Of a stretch of 64,000 nt of DNA, positions 62,358 through 64,000 are shown piece after piece (position 1 is the stretch's first letter; every line of letters starts with the position of its first letter). The position numbers were made by a program, and so were the translations under genes. This DNA is from Ignavibacteriales bacterium (GTDB lineage Bacteria; Bacteroidota; Ignavibacteria; Ignavibacteriales; SURF-24): positions 186,001 to 250,000 of the forward strand of contig JAPLFH010000007.1 of NCBI GenBank assembly GCA_026390815.1. Direction: 5' to 3'. The notes below the pieces were generated by a model. It had not been told where the DNA came from. It did no database searches and saw only the letters and a list, made by a program, of their open reading frames with translations.

Positions 62358-64000
62358 ATGGAAAAGATTTCTCTATTAAAAAAAGAAAGCCAATTACTTC
62401 TTGAAAACCAAGAATTGCGTTTGCGTTTAACGGAAGCGGAAGAAACACTGAATGCAATTAGAAATGGTGAAGTGGATGCAATTATTGTTAACGGACCAGA
62501 TGGTGAAAAAATATTTTCACTTACGTCCGCAGAAACCCCTTACCGGATAATAGTTGAAGAAATGAATGAAGGAGCAGTTGTTCTATCAGCAGATGGAATA
62601 ATACTGTATTGCAACCGCCGGTTTGCTGAAATTGTTTCTCTTTCATTAGAACAAATAGTCGGATCACATTTTACACGGTTTGTTTCCGAAAGTGATAAAC
62701 AAAAATATGATAAATTGCTGCAGGCTGGTCTTAAAGGGAATAGTAGTGGAGAGATTGCCAATTTAAAATCTGATGGGAATCCTTTGTATCTTCATCTTTC
62801 ATTTAGCTCTTTGCCTCCGGAACTATTAGGTGATGTTTGCATTATGACTGCAGATGTTTCTGATCTTAAGCAAATAGAAGAAAAATTGCGTCACTCATAC
62901 GATACATTGGAACAACGAATTAACGAAAGAACTGCTGAGCTTAAAAAAACAATCGATGAATTAGCAAACTCGCGGTTTGCAGTTATGAATATGATGGAAG
63001 ATGCTTTAGAAGCCAAGGATGCTCTTGAAATTGCAAATAAGAAGTTGAAAGAAGAGGTTATTGAGCGCAATAGTGTAGCCGATGAGCTGCGGATTAGAGA
63101 AGCATATTTATCAGCAATAATTGAAAACCAACCTGGCTTAACTTGGCTAAAAAATTCAGAAGGACGTTTTTTAGCTGTGAATAATGCGTTTGCTGTTTCC
63201 TGCGGTAAACAATCTGCAACGGATGTTGTAGGAAAGACAGACCTCGATATATGGTCCCGCGAATTGGCGGAGAAATACCGTACCGACGACGCTCTCGTAA
63301 TACAAAATGCTAAGTCAATTTCGGTTGAAGAGTTAATACAAGTAAAAGGTGAAGCTAAATGGTTCGAAACTTTTAAAACTCCGGTCAAGGATTCAAATGG
63401 GATTATAATAGGTACAACAGGGTATTCTCGTGATATTACTGAGCGCAAGCATGCAGAGAACCAACTTCGCAAATTATCCCGCGCTGTAGATCAAAGTCCA
63501 ACTTCTATTATTATTACTGATACAGAAGGAAACATAGAATATGTAAATCCTAAATTGATTGAAATTTCCGGCTATCAACTTTCAGAAGTACTTGGAAAAA
63601 ATCCGAGGATATTTAGTTCGGGAGAAAAACTTAAAAGTGAGTACAAAATTCTTTGGGATAAACTTTCAGAAGGAAAGGAATGGCATGGCGAATTTCATAA
63701 CAAAAAGAAAAACGGAGAGCTTTACTGGGAGTATGCATCAATCTCTCCAATTTTAAATATAAATGGAGACGTGACAAATTATCTTGCAGTTAAAGAAGAT
63801 ATAACTGAAAAAAAACAGCAGGATGAAATAATATTTCAAACCAATGAACAATTCAGGGCAGTATGGGAAAATTCATTTGAAGCAATGAGGCTTACAGATT
63901 CTAAAGGTAATATAGTAAGTGTAAATCAAGCATTTGCAAAATTATTTGAAAAACATTTAGATGAGTTAATTGGCGAGAATTTTAATGTTGTTTATTCTGA
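62358..64000 (+). CDS. PAS sensor (probable histidine kinase), 3' end outside the window
   Basis: 547 codons are visible and the frame is open to the last base. N-terminal coil LLKKESQLLLENQELRLRL with EETLNAIRNGEVDAIIVNGP, then a PAS (about 65-165: ILYCNRRFAEIVSLSLEQIVG), a long coil (about 180-245), and three further PAS units (about 250-365, 370-490 and 495 onward). The AIRxGEVDAIIV-PYRIIVEEMNEGA pattern is typical of PAS kinases encoded beside kaiB. AAGGA at 62344-62348 sets the ATG at 62358, 31 bp after the second kaiB. A HisKA/HATPase domain is expected beyond the edge but not seen. Confidence 0.85.
   Translation, partial: MEKISLLKKESQLLLENQELRLRLTEAEETLNAIRNGEVDAIIVNGPDGEKIFSLTSAETPYRIIVEEMNEGAVVLSADGIILYCNRRFAEIVSLSLEQIVGSHFTRFVSESDKQKYDKLLQAGLKGNSSGEIANLKSDGNPLYLHLSFSSLPPELLGDVCIMTADVSDLKQIEEKLRHSYDTLEQRINERTAELKKTIDELANSRFAVMNMMEDALEAKDALEIANKKLKEEVIERNSVADELRIREAYLSAIIENQPGLTWLKNSEGRFLAVNNAFAVSCGKQSATDVVGKTDLDIWSRELAEKYRTDDALVIQNAKSISVEELIQVKGEAKWFETFKTPVKDSNGIIIGTTGYSRDITERKHAENQLRKLSRAVDQSPTSIIITDTEGNIEYVNPKLIEISGYQLSEVLGKNPRIFSSGEKLKSEYKILWDKLSEGKEWHGEFHNKKKNGELYWEYASISPILNINGDVTNYLAVKEDITEKKQQDEIIFQTNEQFRAVWENSFEAMRLTDSKGNIVSVNQAFAKLFEKHLDELIGENFNVVYS

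Overview
The window is AT-rich chromosome from a member of the Bacteroidota, most likely of the Ignavibacteria/Chlorobi branch. The evidence is a secreted protein with a type IX secretion (T9SS) type A sorting domain ending in a lone Arg after ILL, several outer-membrane or lipoprotein-type exports, fibronectin-III proteins, and at least two promoters of the Bacteroidota form TTG-N20-TAnnTTTG. No rRNA, prophage or CRISPR array was seen.

Layout. Positions 1-6150 hold the end of a polysaccharide-deacetylase-like gene, an FnIII lipoprotein and a hybrid sensor protein whose ATPase core has lost its key residues. Positions 6160-10200 hold lexA, a REP-associated transposase (RAYT) with a REP-like palindrome inside its own reading frame, and small enzymes. 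Positions 10361-16740 form a restriction and repair island: a methylase, an endonuclease and a controller (C) protein with a clear C-box, then ada, then an EcoRV-type endonuclease with its methylase. Positions 16881-24353 hold an S9 hydrolase, an AlkD-like repair protein, an Rrf2-cydA-cydB operon and DNA polymerase IV. Positions 24354-27835 are a GWxTD/TPR gene bracketed by dinB and a decayed copy of the dinB 3' end. Positions 27852-29536 are a trpB2 gene behind a Trp-codon leader peptide and what reads as a two-terminator attenuator. Positions 29546-40500 hold a T9SS cargo protein, a tripartite RND efflux operon and two envelope proteins. tRNA-Gly and tRNA-Val follow.

From 41400 to the right edge every gene is on the plus strand and nearly all are signalling genes: a hybrid kinase with two receivers and an Hpt domain, a single-domain response regulator, a membrane PAS kinase, a cytoplasmic nine-PAS kinase, a kinase-less PAS/GAF protein whose stop overlaps the start of kaiC, kaiC, two different kaiB genes, and a PAS sensor running off the window. 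The stretch from 52385 onward has gaps of 23 bp, a 4-bp overlap, 105, 23 and 31 bp, so it is probably one operon: a KaiC-KaiB timing or switching module wired to multi-PAS sensors, with no kaiA in view. The area also shows tandem duplication, decayed gene fragments, an IS5-type remnant and a dense mosaic of small palindromes.

The two most notable observations are the predicted six-segment trp attenuator cascade (27889-28066) and the PAS/GAF-KaiC-KaiB-KaiB operon. All calls are from reading the sequence; no database search or folding program was run.
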